From: Priestia abyssalis
GTDB taxonomy: Bacteria; Bacillota; Bacilli; Bacillales; Bacillaceae_H
Direction of reading: 5' to 3'
DNA: 64,000 nt
Assembly (NCBI RefSeq): GCF_002019595.1
Contig: NZ_KV917369.1
Span: 2,318,417-2,382,416 of the forward strand
The notes beneath the pieces were generated by a model. It was not told where the DNA came from. It did no database searches and saw nothing but the letters and a program-made list of their open reading frames with translations. Positions within the stretch are counted from its first letter, which is position 1; each line of letters opens with the position of its first letter. This document shows positions 8,078 through 15,728 of this stretch, one piece after another. The translations under genes and the position numbers were made by a program.

Positions 8078-8392
8078 ATGTCACAAATTGAAAATGTTAC
8101 GATCATCAAGAAAGCGAATGTTTATTTTGATGGAAAAGTAACGAGCAGAACGGTTTTATTTCCAGATGGTACTAAGAAGACGTTAGGAATCATGCTTCCA
8201 GGCGAATATGAGTTTTCTACTTCATTGAAAGAAGAAATGGAGATTGCAGCGGGAAATTTGGAATATAAATTAGACGGGCAGGATTGGCAAACAATTGATG
8301 GAAGTGGTGTCTTCTATGTTCCAGCAAATGAAAAATTCCAATTAAAGGTACATACAGTTGCTGATTATTGTTGTTCGTATCTTGCTGAGTAG
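8078..8392 (+). CDS. ppnP: Pyrimidine/purine nucleoside phosphorylase PpnP (DUF1255)
   Basis: PpnP is a small cupin-fold enzyme that cleaves several nucleosides with phosphate to base and (deoxy)ribose-1-phosphate. The 104-residue length is that of the family. The sequence carries family-typical stretches: an early [25 protein letters not shown], and [13 protein letters not shown] followed by a YCCSYL C-terminus. AAAGGATG lies upstream of the ATG. The gene stands alone, with its own terminator. It is more familiar in Proteobacteria than in Bacillus, but family members occur in both. Confidence 0.9.
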   Translation: MSQIENVTIIKKANVYFDGKVTSRTVLFPDGTKKTLGIMLPGEYEFSTSLKEEMEIAAGNLEYKLDGQDWQTIDGSGVFYVPANEKFQLKVHTVADYCCSYLAE

Positions 8393-8396
8393 TACA

Positions 8397-8425
8397 AAAG
8401 AGCAGTCATATGGCTGCTCTTTTTT
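8397..8425 (+). terminator. ppnP terminator
   Basis: AAAGAGCAG and CTGCTCTTTTTT enclose an eight-base loop, directly after the ppnP stop. Confidence 0.85.
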
Positions 8426-8475
8426 GCTGGGAGAAAAGAGCAATTCCATTCTTTGATAAAATTTAAGGATGAAAA

Positions 8476-8684
8476 TTGCAAATAAAGGTCATGACCTATA
8501 ACATTCACCATGGCAAGGAGGTTTGTACAGAATCGCTGAAGTTATCGAAAAAAGCGATGCAGACATTATCGGGCTTAACGAGGTTGATAAACACTTTTCC
8601 AAGCGCAGTAACTATGAAGATCAGATTAGTTGGCTTGCCAAACAATTAAACATGCACCACGCCTTCAGTCCGCCTCGATTATTT
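8476..8684 (+). pseudogene. Endonuclease/exonuclease/phosphatase-family protein, broken remnant
   Basis: A TTG start (8476) after AAGGATG opens LQIKVMTYNIHHGK, the MTYNIHHG signature of the EEP (DNase I-like) fold. The frame is lost after HHGK. The continuation is in another frame from about 8523 (YRIAEVIEKSDADIIGLNEVDKHFSKRS...QLNMHHAFSPP), which contains the catalytic LNEVD motif. The rest of the domain (normally about 200 further residues) is absent, so the gene has both a frameshift/deletion and a truncation and cannot be functional. Confidence 0.75.
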
Positions 8685-8757
8685 TTTCACGAACTTCCGG
8701 CGGGATTGAGGCCGATGCTTCGTCCAAATTTTGTTGAAATGATTTATTTTTTGCCAT
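8665..8757 (-). CDS. 30-residue ORF fragment opposing the EEP remnant
   Basis: On the minus strand a good ribosome binding site (AAGGA) precedes an ATG at 8757, opening a 30-codon ORF that starts MAKNKSFQQNLDEASASIPPEV and ends at a TGA exactly where the EEP remnant is cut. It looks like the 5' end of another gene fused by deletion to the EEP fragment. The family is not recognised. It may or may not be translated. Confidence 0.35.
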   Translation of the reverse strand: MAKNKSFQQNLDEASASIPPEVREKIIEAD

Positions 8758-8926
8758 GGTGATTTCCTTCTTCCTTTTGCCCATAGTTTTTCAAGAAAAC
8801 GACCAATCATTCCTTCTCTTACAAAAAGATATATAGTACAGCTTTAAAACAAAGTTTGTCTGTTTAATGGTGAGAATGGAAGGTTTTGTCCATAATAAAA
8901 GAAACAATATTTAGGTAGGTGAGACG

Positions 8927-9094
8927 ATGGAAATGCACAAGCCTGTAAGTAATGGAAACAGCTGGATGATAGCCAATTTAACACAGGAACAACAACAGCA
9001 GATTCAGCAGTTCGAGGAACAACTGGGTCTTGTACTAATCGCATACATGGATGCTGACAGTGTGGACCTAGACACAGCACCCAAGGGTGGTTAA
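8927..9094 (+). CDS. 55-residue Gln-rich small protein, unknown
   Basis: The ORF has a convincing AGGTGAG three bases before ATG 8927 and its own terminator. The product has a hydrophilic N-terminus (MEMHKPVSNGNSW), a Gln-rich helix (LTQEQQQQIQQFEEQ) and a short hydrophobic LGLVLIAYMDA stretch, then an acidic end and GG. I do not recognise a family. The terminal Gly-Gly and short length superficially recall small secreted peptides, but there is no signal sequence, so this is only an impression. Confidence 0.5.
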   Translation: MEMHKPVSNGNSWMIANLTQEQQQQIQQFEEQLGLVLIAYMDADSVDLDTAPKGG

Positions 9095-9118
9095 GGTTTT
9101 ATTACCTTAGCTTTTTTA
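9092..9118 (+). terminator. Terminator of the 55-residue protein gene
   Basis: TAAGG and CCTTA arms enclose an eight-base loop, followed by GCTTTTTT. The stem starts at the stop codon. Confidence 0.6.
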
Positions 9119-9223
9119 ATTTTCCTTATAAAAATGTTTACTCTAACATTACCTGTAAAGATCACGGAATAAAGAGACTGTTCCATAAGTCATAAGCAAG
9201 CCTCAAAAAAACTATTTTTTACT

Positions 9224-9288
9224 GAAGGGACCCGTCAATGAATCCTTGATTTTACTGGATTCTCATGACGGATCCTTTCGTTTTTTCT
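9224..9288 (+). terminator. Long imperfect hairpin with U-tract
   Basis: The arms GAAGGGACCCGTCA.TGAATCC and GGATTCTCATGACGGATCCTTTC pair over about 22 positions, followed by TTTTTTC. It shares the CCCGTCA/TGACGG core with the terminator after nos (37453). It could serve as a terminator for the converging copper-protein gene region in either direction. Confidence 0.6.
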
Positions 9289-9318
9289 TTACTTAATTAT
9301 TGTTAAACAAATGATCAA

Positions 9319-9723
9319 TTAAAATCTCGCTCCGGCAAACTCTCGACACTCGTGAGCACAGTTTAAGCAAATTTGACCGCAAGCCTCTGATACTTTATCA
9401 GAATGATTTAAACAATGGTTTCCGCAGGCCTCGCATACTTGAGCGCATAAAGAAGCAAGCGATTTGGCAAATTGGCTTTGACTTGCAACATACTGAGCGG
9501 TCAATGTGCAAATATTAGCGCAATCAGATAGTAGTTTTAGTTGTTTTTGTCTAGATTGTATATCCTCCATTTTAAGTATTTCATTTCTTGTATATTCGCA
9601 TGTGGCTTCACAGTTTTGAACCATCTGTAAAGTTTGGTACTGAGGAAAGCGGTAAGTGTTTTGATAAACCGCCATAGGATGATGAACGATCATCGGATAA
9701 GTCATCATATTAGTTCGGTACAT
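9319..9723 (-). CDS. Four-helix-bundle copper-binding protein (DUF326/Csp-like)
   Basis: This 134-residue protein has 12 Cys arranged as CxxxC helices: NCEATCEY, DCANICTL, LCAQVCEACGNHC and CGQICLNCAHEC. This matches the DUF326 four-helix bundle that stores Cu(I) in copper storage proteins; the nearest B. subtilis relative I know is YhjQ. The N-terminal 35 residues (MYRTNMMTYPMIVHHPMAVYQNTYRFPQYQ) are an extra Tyr/Pro/Met-rich extension with no Cys, which recalls spore coat proteins. The ribosome binding site is AAGGAGGATC before the ATG. It lies downstream of, and on the same strand as, the next small gene, suggesting a joint role. Confidence 0.85.
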   Translation of the reverse strand: MYRTNMMTYPMIVHHPMAVYQNTYRFPQYQTLQMVQNCEATCEYTRNEILKMEDIQSRQKQLKLLSDCANICTLTAQYVASQSQFAKSLASLCAQVCEACGNHCLNHSDKVSEACGQICLNCAHECREFAGARF

Positions 9724-9834
9724 TTATTTTAATGATCCTCCTTTCTTTTTTAATGGACACTTCACGAGTACATGTTCTTTCATATTCAAACGAACCCCTC
9801 AACTAAAAGCAGGGACAATTTCAGCTTTTAGTTT

Positions 9835-10143
9835 TTAAAACATTTCATTCATCTCCCAAGATTCGACGGTTAAATAGGCAGTATGCGGATCCATGCCTTT
9901 CCCGATTAAATAGGTCATCGCAGCAACTTCTTGTAATGCATGCTTATATGAAGTTGCTTTTGCCTCCTTTAAGCCATATTTCACAAAAGGAGCGATGGTC
10001 GTTAAAGTTTGTGATTTCAAGTGAGGGTATAACGGTTGTTTGATTTGTTGATCTGCCCACATCTCAGACTGAGGGTATTGCGGAAACTGCCTAATATGTT
10101 GAGGTTGATAATAAGACATATCGTAAGGGTATAAAGGATTCAT
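9835..10143 (-). CDS. Tyr/Pro-rich small protein, probably spore-associated
   Basis: This 102-residue protein begins MNPLYPYDMSYYQPQHIRQFPQYPQ, a Tyr/Pro/Gln-rich leader, then a helical part (TTIAPFVKYGLKEAKATS, EVAAMTYLIGKGMDPHTAYLTVESWEMNEMF). I do not recognise the family. The leader resembles that of the adjacent copper-binding protein, and the two may be co-expressed in sporulation. Upstream on the minus strand is CATAGTATA, which fits the sigma-K -10 (CATAnnnTA), though no matching -35 AC is at the right distance. AAAGGGAG precedes the ATG. Confidence 0.6.
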   Translation of the reverse strand: MNPLYPYDMSYYQPQHIRQFPQYPQSEMWADQQIKQPLYPHLKSQTLTTIAPFVKYGLKEAKATSYKHALQEVAAMTYLIGKGMDPHTAYLTVESWEMNEMF

Positions 10144-10474
10144 TTTTAACTCCCTTTCCTGTTATTGATTGCATTTAGTAATATACTATGTTCCACGAAT
10201 GTCCCAGGAACTAAGCATATGCCTATATACGCCGAATCGTGCATGGCTTATTTTAGGTTTTATTTTATAAGGGAATAATTTCCTCAGATTTGCGAACTTT
10301 ATAAGTAAGATTTCCAGTGGTTTTGCCTTATTTGTGTTTAGCATGATTGTTTATAGAGCCTTTAAAAAGAAATTCCTCGAGGTGTAAAGAGAGTGGGTTC
10401 AATCCAAAATAAAAAGGAAAAAAAGCTCATTATTTTCGCTGTTATTGTACTAATTCTTTATTTATCACCTTTGT
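10144..10474. other. Gap between small coat-like gene and DUF2238 gene
   Basis: The left part is the likely promoter of the minus-strand coat-like gene (sigma-K-type -10 near 10185). On the plus strand a GTG at 10393 opens a hydrophobic ORF that runs into the opposite-strand DUF2238 gene; its ribosome binding site is poor, and it is probably not a gene. No repeat or RNA gene was seen. Confidence 0.4.
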
Positions 10475-11104
10475 TTATTCTTTTAAGCCTTCTTTTTTTA
10501 ACAGTCTGTCATGCAGTCTGGAGAGGAGCAGTAACGCAACAATCGAACCAATTAAGGTCCACAACATATCCCATTGTGTATCCCAAATATCGCCCTGCGT
10601 TCCTAGAAAGTCTTTAGAGGCTCTTCCTCCTTTTGTTATTTTAGAAACTAACCATTCGATAATCTCGTACAACGCAGAGATTGCCAATGACATACTTATG
10701 ACAATGGTAAATAGCCAGGGGCCTTTCGTTAATTCGGTTTTCCGTAATAAGATTTCTCTCAATACAATCGCAAATAATCCCTTCAGCAAATGTCCAAATC
10801 GGTCGTAATGATTTCGTTTCAAATCGTATACATCCTTTATCCAATCAAAAAGAGGAACTTTTGAATAGATGTAATGACCACCGACAAACATACTAACGGC
10901 TAAAATTGTAATAATGACATAAGAGAGAGTAGTGAGGCGAAATTTATTGTATGCTGCTATTACGATGATCAACCCGATAATGGCAGGGCCAACCTCCAAT
11001 GCCCATGTCGAGTATCTTGCCGGCTTAATAACCGACCATATAAAAACTGAGATAACAACTAATAGTAAATATAGATGAATCGTTGTACTTTTACCTTTTA
11101 TCAC
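10475..11104 (-). CDS. DUF2238 (YjdF-like) integral membrane protein
   Basis: This 209-residue protein has about six membrane segments. It carries the family's conserved polar loop NHYDRFGHLLKGLF and the C-terminal GTQGDIWDTQWDM motif before a last membrane helix (LIGSIVALLLL). Both motifs are typical of DUF2238, whose function is unknown. It stands alone between accessory segments. The start ATG is preceded by AGGAGT within ACTATAGGAGTGAAAAAGTG. Confidence 0.85.
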   Translation of the reverse strand: MIKGKSTTIHLYLLLVVISVFIWSVIKPARYSTWALEVGPAIIGLIIVIAAYNKFRLTTLSYVIITILAVSMFVGGHYIYSKVPLFDWIKDVYDLKRNHYDRFGHLLKGLFAIVLREILLRKTELTKGPWLFTIVISMSLAISALYEIIEWLVSKITKGGRASKDFLGTQGDIWDTQWDMLWTLIGSIVALLLLSRLHDRLLKKEGLKE

Positions 11105-11324
11105 TTTTTCACTCCTATAGTAAGGTTTTTTGCTTACAGTATTTGAAAATGCGCAGTTTCCTATGCAGGATACTTGGAACTGGTTGCCTTAGTTGCTCCG
11201 AATATTGGATTTTGTACACTTAAGGACAGATTTTCGAGGAGAGTAAACTCGTTTCGCTGATCTTGTTGTCGTACTAGCATTAACTGAGGAAAAGAGCATG
11301 ATTTAAATTTGAAAAGTATGGGGC

Positions 11325-11357
11325 AAAAAACTCCTTGGGCGACAAGGAGTTTTTTTG
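11325..11357 (+). terminator. Rho-independent terminator
   Basis: AAAACTCCTT and AAGGAGTTTTTTT enclose an eight-base loop. There is no gene immediately upstream on the plus strand, so it may belong to lost DNA. Confidence 0.7.
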
Positions 11358-11363
11358 TGTCTA

Positions 11364-11562
11364 TATCTTGTGGAAATGATGGAGGAACGAGGATTATCGA
11401 TGGCTCACACGACCATTATGCGTTGGGTTTATCAATATAGGGTTCTGGTATCTTTTTTGCTTCTTCTAACTCTTTAATTGCTACTGGATAAGCTGGATTC
11501 TTATCTACAGTAATGACACGAGGAGTGGATACATGTAAAAAAGCCAAGGCTTTTTTCAAAAA
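11364..11562. mobile_element. IS6-family transposase remnants in two orientations
   Basis: On the plus strand 11364-11440 reads LVEMMEERGLSMAHTTIMRW, the N-terminal helix-turn-helix region of IS6/IS240-type transposases. Directly abutting it on the minus strand, about 11441-11562 reads FLKKALAFLHVSTPRVITVD followed by KNPAYPVAIKELEEAKK. This is the central DDE segment containing the VITVDKNPAYP motif of the same family. The rest is missing. The two pieces face each other, so an inversion and deletions have occurred. Confidence 0.8.
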
Positions 11563-11777
11563 ACGATACGAGTTTCAAAAAAGGATGCTTTCCCAAGATG
11601 GAAAGCTTGATATTTCAAGGTTTCGTCCTACTGTTTCTTGCAATAGGTAGTGGAGACCAAATCAAGAAATCATTAGTCATCAATCAAATGTATGAAATTG
11701 GAACATTGAGTAATTAATGCATCCATTCTAATGAAAAAACTCAAATTGAACAAAATAAAAACAAAGGAGTGATTTAA

Positions 11778-12533
11778 ATGGCTGAGACTAAATTTGATTC
11801 GAAAGTTCTTTCTGTCTTAGAAGATAAAATTCAACTGATTAAAACTGCAAAGGGGGCTATTTATTTAGTAGGTCCAATTCGGCTCCCAGTTAATTTGTAT
11901 GGAGAAACTGTTGAATTCAACTGGTATTGCTGGCTAAATTGTGATGAAGTAACAGAGAATTTTGAAAGAATTATTGACAAGTTATCCTCTGTCAATTTAG
12001 CTGAATTTCAACAATCGAGTGTCCTCTCCTATGGCGACTTTGAATATGGCGATGATGCAATTATTCGTATGCATTCGATTTGTCATACAGGTGACATTTT
12101 TGGAAGCAAACGGTGCGATTGTGGATTTCAGTTAAAACAATCGATGAAAATGATTGTTGAACATGGAACCGGTGCATTATTTTATTTAGCCAATCATGAA
12201 GGAAGAGGCATTGGCTTATTCAGTAAGGCAATGGCTTATATCCTTCAGGAAAACGGCTATGACACTGTGGAAGCAAATCAAGCGCTTGGTTTTGTCGATG
12301 ATTCAAGAAATTATAGTGATGCTATACAGGTTTTAAAAGCATTAAGAAGCAAACCTGTTACCCTCATAACCAACAACCCTAAAAAATTAGACGCTCTAAA
12401 AAACTCTGGCTTAACTGTATCAGGAAGAGAACCGTTATGGGGTGATGTATCAGAGTATAATGAAAAATACCTTGAAACAAAAATAAATCGATCCGGTCAT
12501 ATGAGAGATGAGGATACCTGTTGCAATGACTAG
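11778..12533 (+). CDS. ribA: GTP cyclohydrolase II
   Basis: The enzyme converts GTP to 2,5-diamino-6-ribosylamino-pyrimidinone phosphate, formate and pyrophosphate, the first step of riboflavin (and of several pyrimidine/pteridine antibiotics). The zinc-binding region is visible as SICHTGDIFGSKRCDCG, followed by the NHEGRGIGL motif, DTVEANQALGF and the C-terminal TNNPKK. At 251 residues it is longer than a stand-alone RibA (about 200) because of an N-terminal extension and a Cys-rich tail. It lacks a fused DHBP synthase domain, unlike the usual Bacillus RibBA. AAAGGAG precedes the ATG. Its stop overlaps the next start (ATGACTAG), so it is coupled to ribD. Confidence 0.9.
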   Translation: MAETKFDSKVLSVLEDKIQLIKTAKGAIYLVGPIRLPVNLYGETVEFNWYCWLNCDEVTENFERIIDKLSSVNLAEFQQSSVLSYGDFEYGDDAIIRMHSICHTGDIFGSKRCDCGFQLKQSMKMIVEHGTGALFYLANHEGRGIGLFSKAMAYILQENGYDTVEANQALGFVDDSRNYSDAIQVLKALRSKPVTLITNNPKKLDALKNSGLTVSGREPLWGDVSEYNEKYLETKINRSGHMRDEDTCCND

Positions 12534-13620
12534 CCATGAATTCTATATGGACTTAGCCTTACAAAATGCACAGGCAATGAAAGGTCAGACAGACCCCAAT
12601 CCCTTAGTTGGTTCTGTCATTGTAAATGAGAACCGAATTGTGGGGATCGGTACGCATTTGAAGGCAGGAGAACCACACGCTGAAATTCATGCTCTTCGTA
12701 TGGCAGGTGAAAAAGCCAGAGGCGGAACTATTTATGTTACCCTGGAACCTTGCTCACATCATGGAAGAACCGGACCATGTGCTGTTGCAATCAGAGAAGC
12801 TGGGTTAAAAAAAGTGGTCATTGCAACCCTCGACCCTAATCCTGTTGTTTCGGGGAATGGCGTTAAAATACTTGAGGATGCAGGAATTGAAGTGATTATT
12901 GGTGTTCGACAAGAAGAATCAAGACAAATGAACGAGGTTTTTAATAAATTTATTGTTCAAAAAAAGCCATTTGTTACATTAAAAGCTGGTATTACATTAG
13001 ACGGAAAAATCGCCACTCACTCTTCTGACAGTAAATGGATTACATCTGAAGAATCCAGGCTGGACGTACATCAACTAAGAAATGAAAATATGGCTATTCT
13101 TGTTGGAGTTAATACAGTGGTTAAAGATGATCCTGAACTGACTGCAAGAATACCAAACGGGCGTAACCCAATTCGCGTTATACTGGATTCCAATTTGAAA
13201 ATTCCTTTAAGTTCGAAGGTTGTAGTCGATAAACAAGCTAAAACTTGGATTTTTACCAGTCAAAATGTTGACTTAGATAAAGAAAAAACACTCTTAGCAA
13301 ATGGAATAAAGGTCATTCGGACAAGTGGATTAAAAAATGTTGATGTAAACGATGTAGTAGAAATATTGGGAGAGAATCTTATTTCATCCTTACTACTTGA
13401 AGGTGGGGGCACCATAAGCGCATCTTTCTTAGAAAATCATTTGATCGATAAAGCGGTCTTATATTTTGCCCCAAAATTAATTGGAGGGAAAGATGCTCCG
13501 ACCTTTTTGGAAGGCGTAGGTATCAGTAAAATGAGAGATGCAATTGAATTATCCGATACAGAGATTATAAAGATCGGGAAAGATTTTAAATTTATTGGAT
13601 ATCCAATATACAGTAAATGA
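12526..13620 (+). CDS. ribD: Bifunctional pyrimidine deaminase/reductase RibD
   Basis: RibD deaminates and then reduces the RibA product to 5-amino-6-ribitylaminouracil 5'-phosphate. The N-terminal deaminase shows the zinc motif PHAEIHAL and PCSHHGRTGPC. The C-terminal reductase shows ITLDGKIAT, WITSEESR, the ILVGVNTVVKDDP loop and LLLEGGGT. The full length of 364 residues is normal. I chose ATG 12526 because the family begins at ..FYMDLAL and the codon overlaps the ribA stop; an in-frame ATG 18 bases upstream is possible. Operon: ribA-ribD-HAD. Confidence 0.93.
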   Translation: MTSHEFYMDLALQNAQAMKGQTDPNPLVGSVIVNENRIVGIGTHLKAGEPHAEIHALRMAGEKARGGTIYVTLEPCSHHGRTGPCAVAIREAGLKKVVIATLDPNPVVSGNGVKILEDAGIEVIIGVRQEESRQMNEVFNKFIVQKKPFVTLKAGITLDGKIATHSSDSKWITSEESRLDVHQLRNENMAILVGVNTVVKDDPELTARIPNGRNPIRVILDSNLKIPLSSKVVVDKQAKTWIFTSQNVDLDKEKTLLANGIKVIRTSGLKNVDVNDVVEILGENLISSLLLEGGGTISASFLENHLIDKAVLYFAPKLIGGKDAPTFLEGVGISKMRDAIELSDTEIIKIGKDFKFIGYPIYSK

Positions 13621-13632
13621 GGAAGTTTAGCG

Positions 13633-14202
13633 ATGAGACTTGGATTCGACATTGATGATACACTGATAGATTTAAGAGAACATGCCTTTCATATTTATAA
13701 TAAAAAACTGGAGCAAAAAGTTCCAATCGATGTTTTTCAAAGGCTAGAAAGGGTAGAAATACATGAACCCTTTGGATTAACAGAAGAACAAGGTAGAGAA
13801 ATGTGGAATTCTTCTTTGGAGGAAATATACTATACTTCTTGCCCACCCTTTCCAAATGCGATAGAAACATTACAAGAATTAGACAAGAAAGGTCATGAAA
13901 TTTATTATATTACATCAAGACCGAAAGAACATGGTGAACGGACAAAGGAATGGCTAAAAAGCCAAGGCTTTCCGGTACAGGATGAACGGTTCTTCTATGG
14001 CATGCAAGACTATGAAAAGGTACAAATTATAAAAAAACTAAAACTCGATTACTACTTTGACGATAAGCCGGAAGTTCTAAACACCCTGTTAAATGAAGAA
14101 AAAACAAAAGTAGTTGTAAGGGACCAATCTTATAATCGGCATTTGAAGTTCCCAAGGATATTAGATTGGACAGACCTAAAAAAGGTCATTAAGGATCTAT
14201 AA
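13633..14202 (+). CDS. HAD-superfamily phosphatase (5'-nucleotidase C-like)
   Basis: This 189-residue HAD phosphatase carries motif I DIDDTLID, motif II ITSRPK and motif III/IV DDKPE. The sequence recalls the small 5'(3')-deoxyribonucleotidase type. It starts 12 bases after ribD with AGGAAG upstream, so it is in the same operon. The unsolved dephosphorylation step of flavin synthesis is done by HAD enzymes (YcsE/YbjI type). By position this one could dephosphorylate the RibD product to 5-amino-6-ribitylaminouracil; this is inference, since its family is not the usual flavin HAD. Confidence 0.75.
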   Translation: MRLGFDIDDTLIDLREHAFHIYNKKLEQKVPIDVFQRLERVEIHEPFGLTEEQGREMWNSSLEEIYYTSCPPFPNAIETLQELDKKGHEIYYITSRPKEHGERTKEWLKSQGFPVQDERFFYGMQDYEKVQIIKKLKLDYYFDDKPEVLNTLLNEEKTKVVVRDQSYNRHLKFPRILDWTDLKKVIKDL

Positions 14203-14277
14203 TTTAAACCTATAATTTCAATTGTTGAAAATGGTTTTGTTAATAAGTATTCGTACATTTTTTGATGACAAAATAAA

Positions 14278-14308
14278 AAGCCAGGATTATAAAGTAAATC
14301 CTGGCTTT
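14278..14308. terminator. Bidirectional terminator
   Basis: AAAGCCAGGATT and AATCCTGGCTTT enclose a seven-base loop between two convergent genes. Confidence 0.85.
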
Positions 14309-14321
14309 AGGTTAAATTTTT

Positions 14322-14858
14322 TTAAAGTACTGAGCCTTCGGTATAGATTGCGATTAAAACTTTGGCAATGTCATCTCCAATATTTTTAACGTAGTGAGGG
14401 ACACTTGCGCACCAGCTGAACGTGTCTCCTTGTTCTAAAAAATAGGAGTCTTCTCCTTGTTCTGCGAGAATTTTTCCCTTAAGGACTAAGTGGCACTCTT
14501 CCCCTTCATGTGCATTTTCCCCCCCAGTAGAAGCACCTGGGGGGAATTCCACCAATCTAATGCTTAATCCACCTCTTGAAGCTAAATGCTCTACTTTTAA
14601 GTTTGACTCCTTAGAAGTTGTTACTTCTCGTTCATTTTTTCGTATAACCGTCATGTGTTCATCTTTTTCTAAAAGAAGATAGGGTAAAGGAACTTTTAAG
14701 AAAGCTGCGATTGTTTGTAAGGTGCTGATTGACGGAGAAGTGTTATTGTTTTCAACATTACTTATAAATCCCTTCGAAAGACCAGTTTCCTCACACATTT
14801 GTGCAATAGTTATTTTTTTTCTATTTCTAATGGCACGTATTTTAGAGCCGATATCCAT
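14322..14858 (-). CDS. XRE-family regulator with cupin domain
   Basis: This 178-residue transcription factor has an N-terminal helix-turn-helix (IAQMCEETGLSKGFISNVENN, about residues 20-40) and a C-terminal cupin (AHEGEECHLVLKG, EQGDTFSWCASVPHYVKN). It belongs to the PuuR-like XRE-cupin type, where the cupin senses a small ligand. ATG 14858 is preferred because GAGGTG lies six bases upstream. It diverges from the esterase-dioxygenase operon and is the obvious candidate for its regulator, in place of the MarR-type MhqR/YodB used in B. subtilis. Confidence 0.85.
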   Translation of the reverse strand: MDIGSKIRAIRNRKKITIAQMCEETGLSKGFISNVENNNTSPSISTLQTIAAFLKVPLPYLLLEKDEHMTVIRKNEREVTTSKESNLKVEHLASRGGLSIRLVEFPPGASTGGENAHEGEECHLVLKGKILAEQGEDSYFLEQGDTFSWCASVPHYVKNIGDDIAKVLIAIYTEGSVL

Positions 14859-14918
14859 GTTTATCACCTCGAGTAGTTTTCTAATAGTAAACTTTATTTC
14901 ATATTAGCAAAAAATCCA

Positions 14919-14948
14919 TTGACAATCCATATTTGTGTTTGGTATTTT
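14919..14948 (+). promoter_or_regulatory. Promoter of the esterase-dioxygenase operon
   Basis: A perfect TTGACA (14919-14924) is followed by an 18-base spacer and TATTTT (14943-14948). The region also separates the divergent XRE-cupin gene, so an operator is likely here. Confidence 0.55.
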
Positions 14949-15044
14949 ATAAGAGAACAAAAATTCATATAAGGAAACTTCAAAAAGACAAACATTTTAT
15001 TATGTTTTTTATCATGCCATGTTATATACTAGGAGGTTTTGCAA

Positions 15045-15689
15045 ATGGAAACTGAAATGATTTATGAACTTCGCCGTCCTAAGAAGATTATTTCTGGGAA
15101 AAAGTATCCCGCATTGTTTGTTATGCATGGTATAGGAAGCAATGAACAAAATATGCTTTCACTCGTTAACGGTCTAGAGGATTCCTTCTTTATTTTTAGT
15201 GTAAGGGGACATTTGACTCAAGGACCGGGATTTGCCTACTTTACAATCCAGGGCTATGGAAAACCACATCGAGAAGTATTCGATGACGGAATTAGTAAAT
15301 TAGCTAAGTTTATTGATTATGCATCAATAAACTATGAAATAGACCCGGAACAGTTATACTTGTTGGGCTTTAGCCAAGGAGCCATTGTTTCAATGACATT
15401 AGCACTCACCCTTGGAAACAAAATTAAGGGTGTAGTAGCGCTAAGTGGTTATATTCCTCAATTTGTAAAGGAAGAATACATGATCAACCAAGGGAAGCAT
15501 TTATCAGTGTTTATATCACACGGAGAATATGATCAGGTCCTGCCATATGAGTGGGGGAAAGAAAATGTCGATTATTTTACTAAGCTTGGGGTTCCCGTGA
15601 CTTTTAAATCTTATCCGGAAGGGCACACAGTATCTGAAAAAAATCTTCAGGATTTTCAATCTTGGATTTCAAATGATTTACGAAGATAA
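15045..15689 (+). CDS. Phospholipase/carboxylesterase-family hydrolase (MhqD-like)
   Basis: This 214-residue alpha/beta hydrolase has the GxSxG nucleophile in LLGFSQGAIVSM. The charge-relay partners are HGEYDQVLP (Asp) and PEGHTVSE (His). It is of the phospholipase/carboxylesterase (YtpA-unrelated, MhqD/YcfS-like) type. In B. subtilis MhqD is induced with ring-cleavage dioxygenases by hydroquinones. ATG 15045 has AGGAGG eight bases upstream; an in-frame TTG lies just ahead. It is the first gene of an operon with a DODA dioxygenase. Confidence 0.85.
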   Translation: METEMIYELRRPKKIISGKKYPALFVMHGIGSNEQNMLSLVNGLEDSFFIFSVRGHLTQGPGFAYFTIQGYGKPHREVFDDGISKLAKFIDYASINYEIDPEQLYLLGFSQGAIVSMTLALTLGNKIKGVVALSGYIPQFVKEEYMINQGKHLSVFISHGEYDQVLPYEWGKENVDYFTKLGVPVTFKSYPEGHTVSEKNLQDFQSWISNDLRR

Positions 15690-15728
15690 TAAATCCAAAA
15701 TACAAAAAAATAGGGAGGGAAATAAAAA

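Larger units (their letters stand above)
11105..11777. other. Gap with terminator and IS6 debris upstream of the riboflavin-like operon
   Basis: This 673-base stretch holds a clear terminator (11325-11357) and two pieces of an IS6-family transposase in opposite orientation (11364-11562). It also holds about 200 bases with no visible feature before the GTP cyclohydrolase gene. I looked for an FMN riboswitch ahead of that gene and did not see the conserved core. Confidence 0.5.

Noticed and set aside
9171-9215. IS end near GAGACTGTTCCATAAGTCATAAG
   Set aside because: It resembles the end of an IS1182-type element, but no partner end or transposase is visible, so it was not called as a feature.
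10393-10617. Hydrophobic plus-strand ORF with GTG start
   Set aside because: The second half is antisense to the DUF2238 gene, and the start has only AAAGAGA at a poor distance. The first 27 codons could be a remnant, but the support is weak.
11563-11777. FMN riboswitch upstream of ribA
   Set aside because: I looked for the conserved RFN core and paired stems and did not find them; the leader is short and AT-rich.
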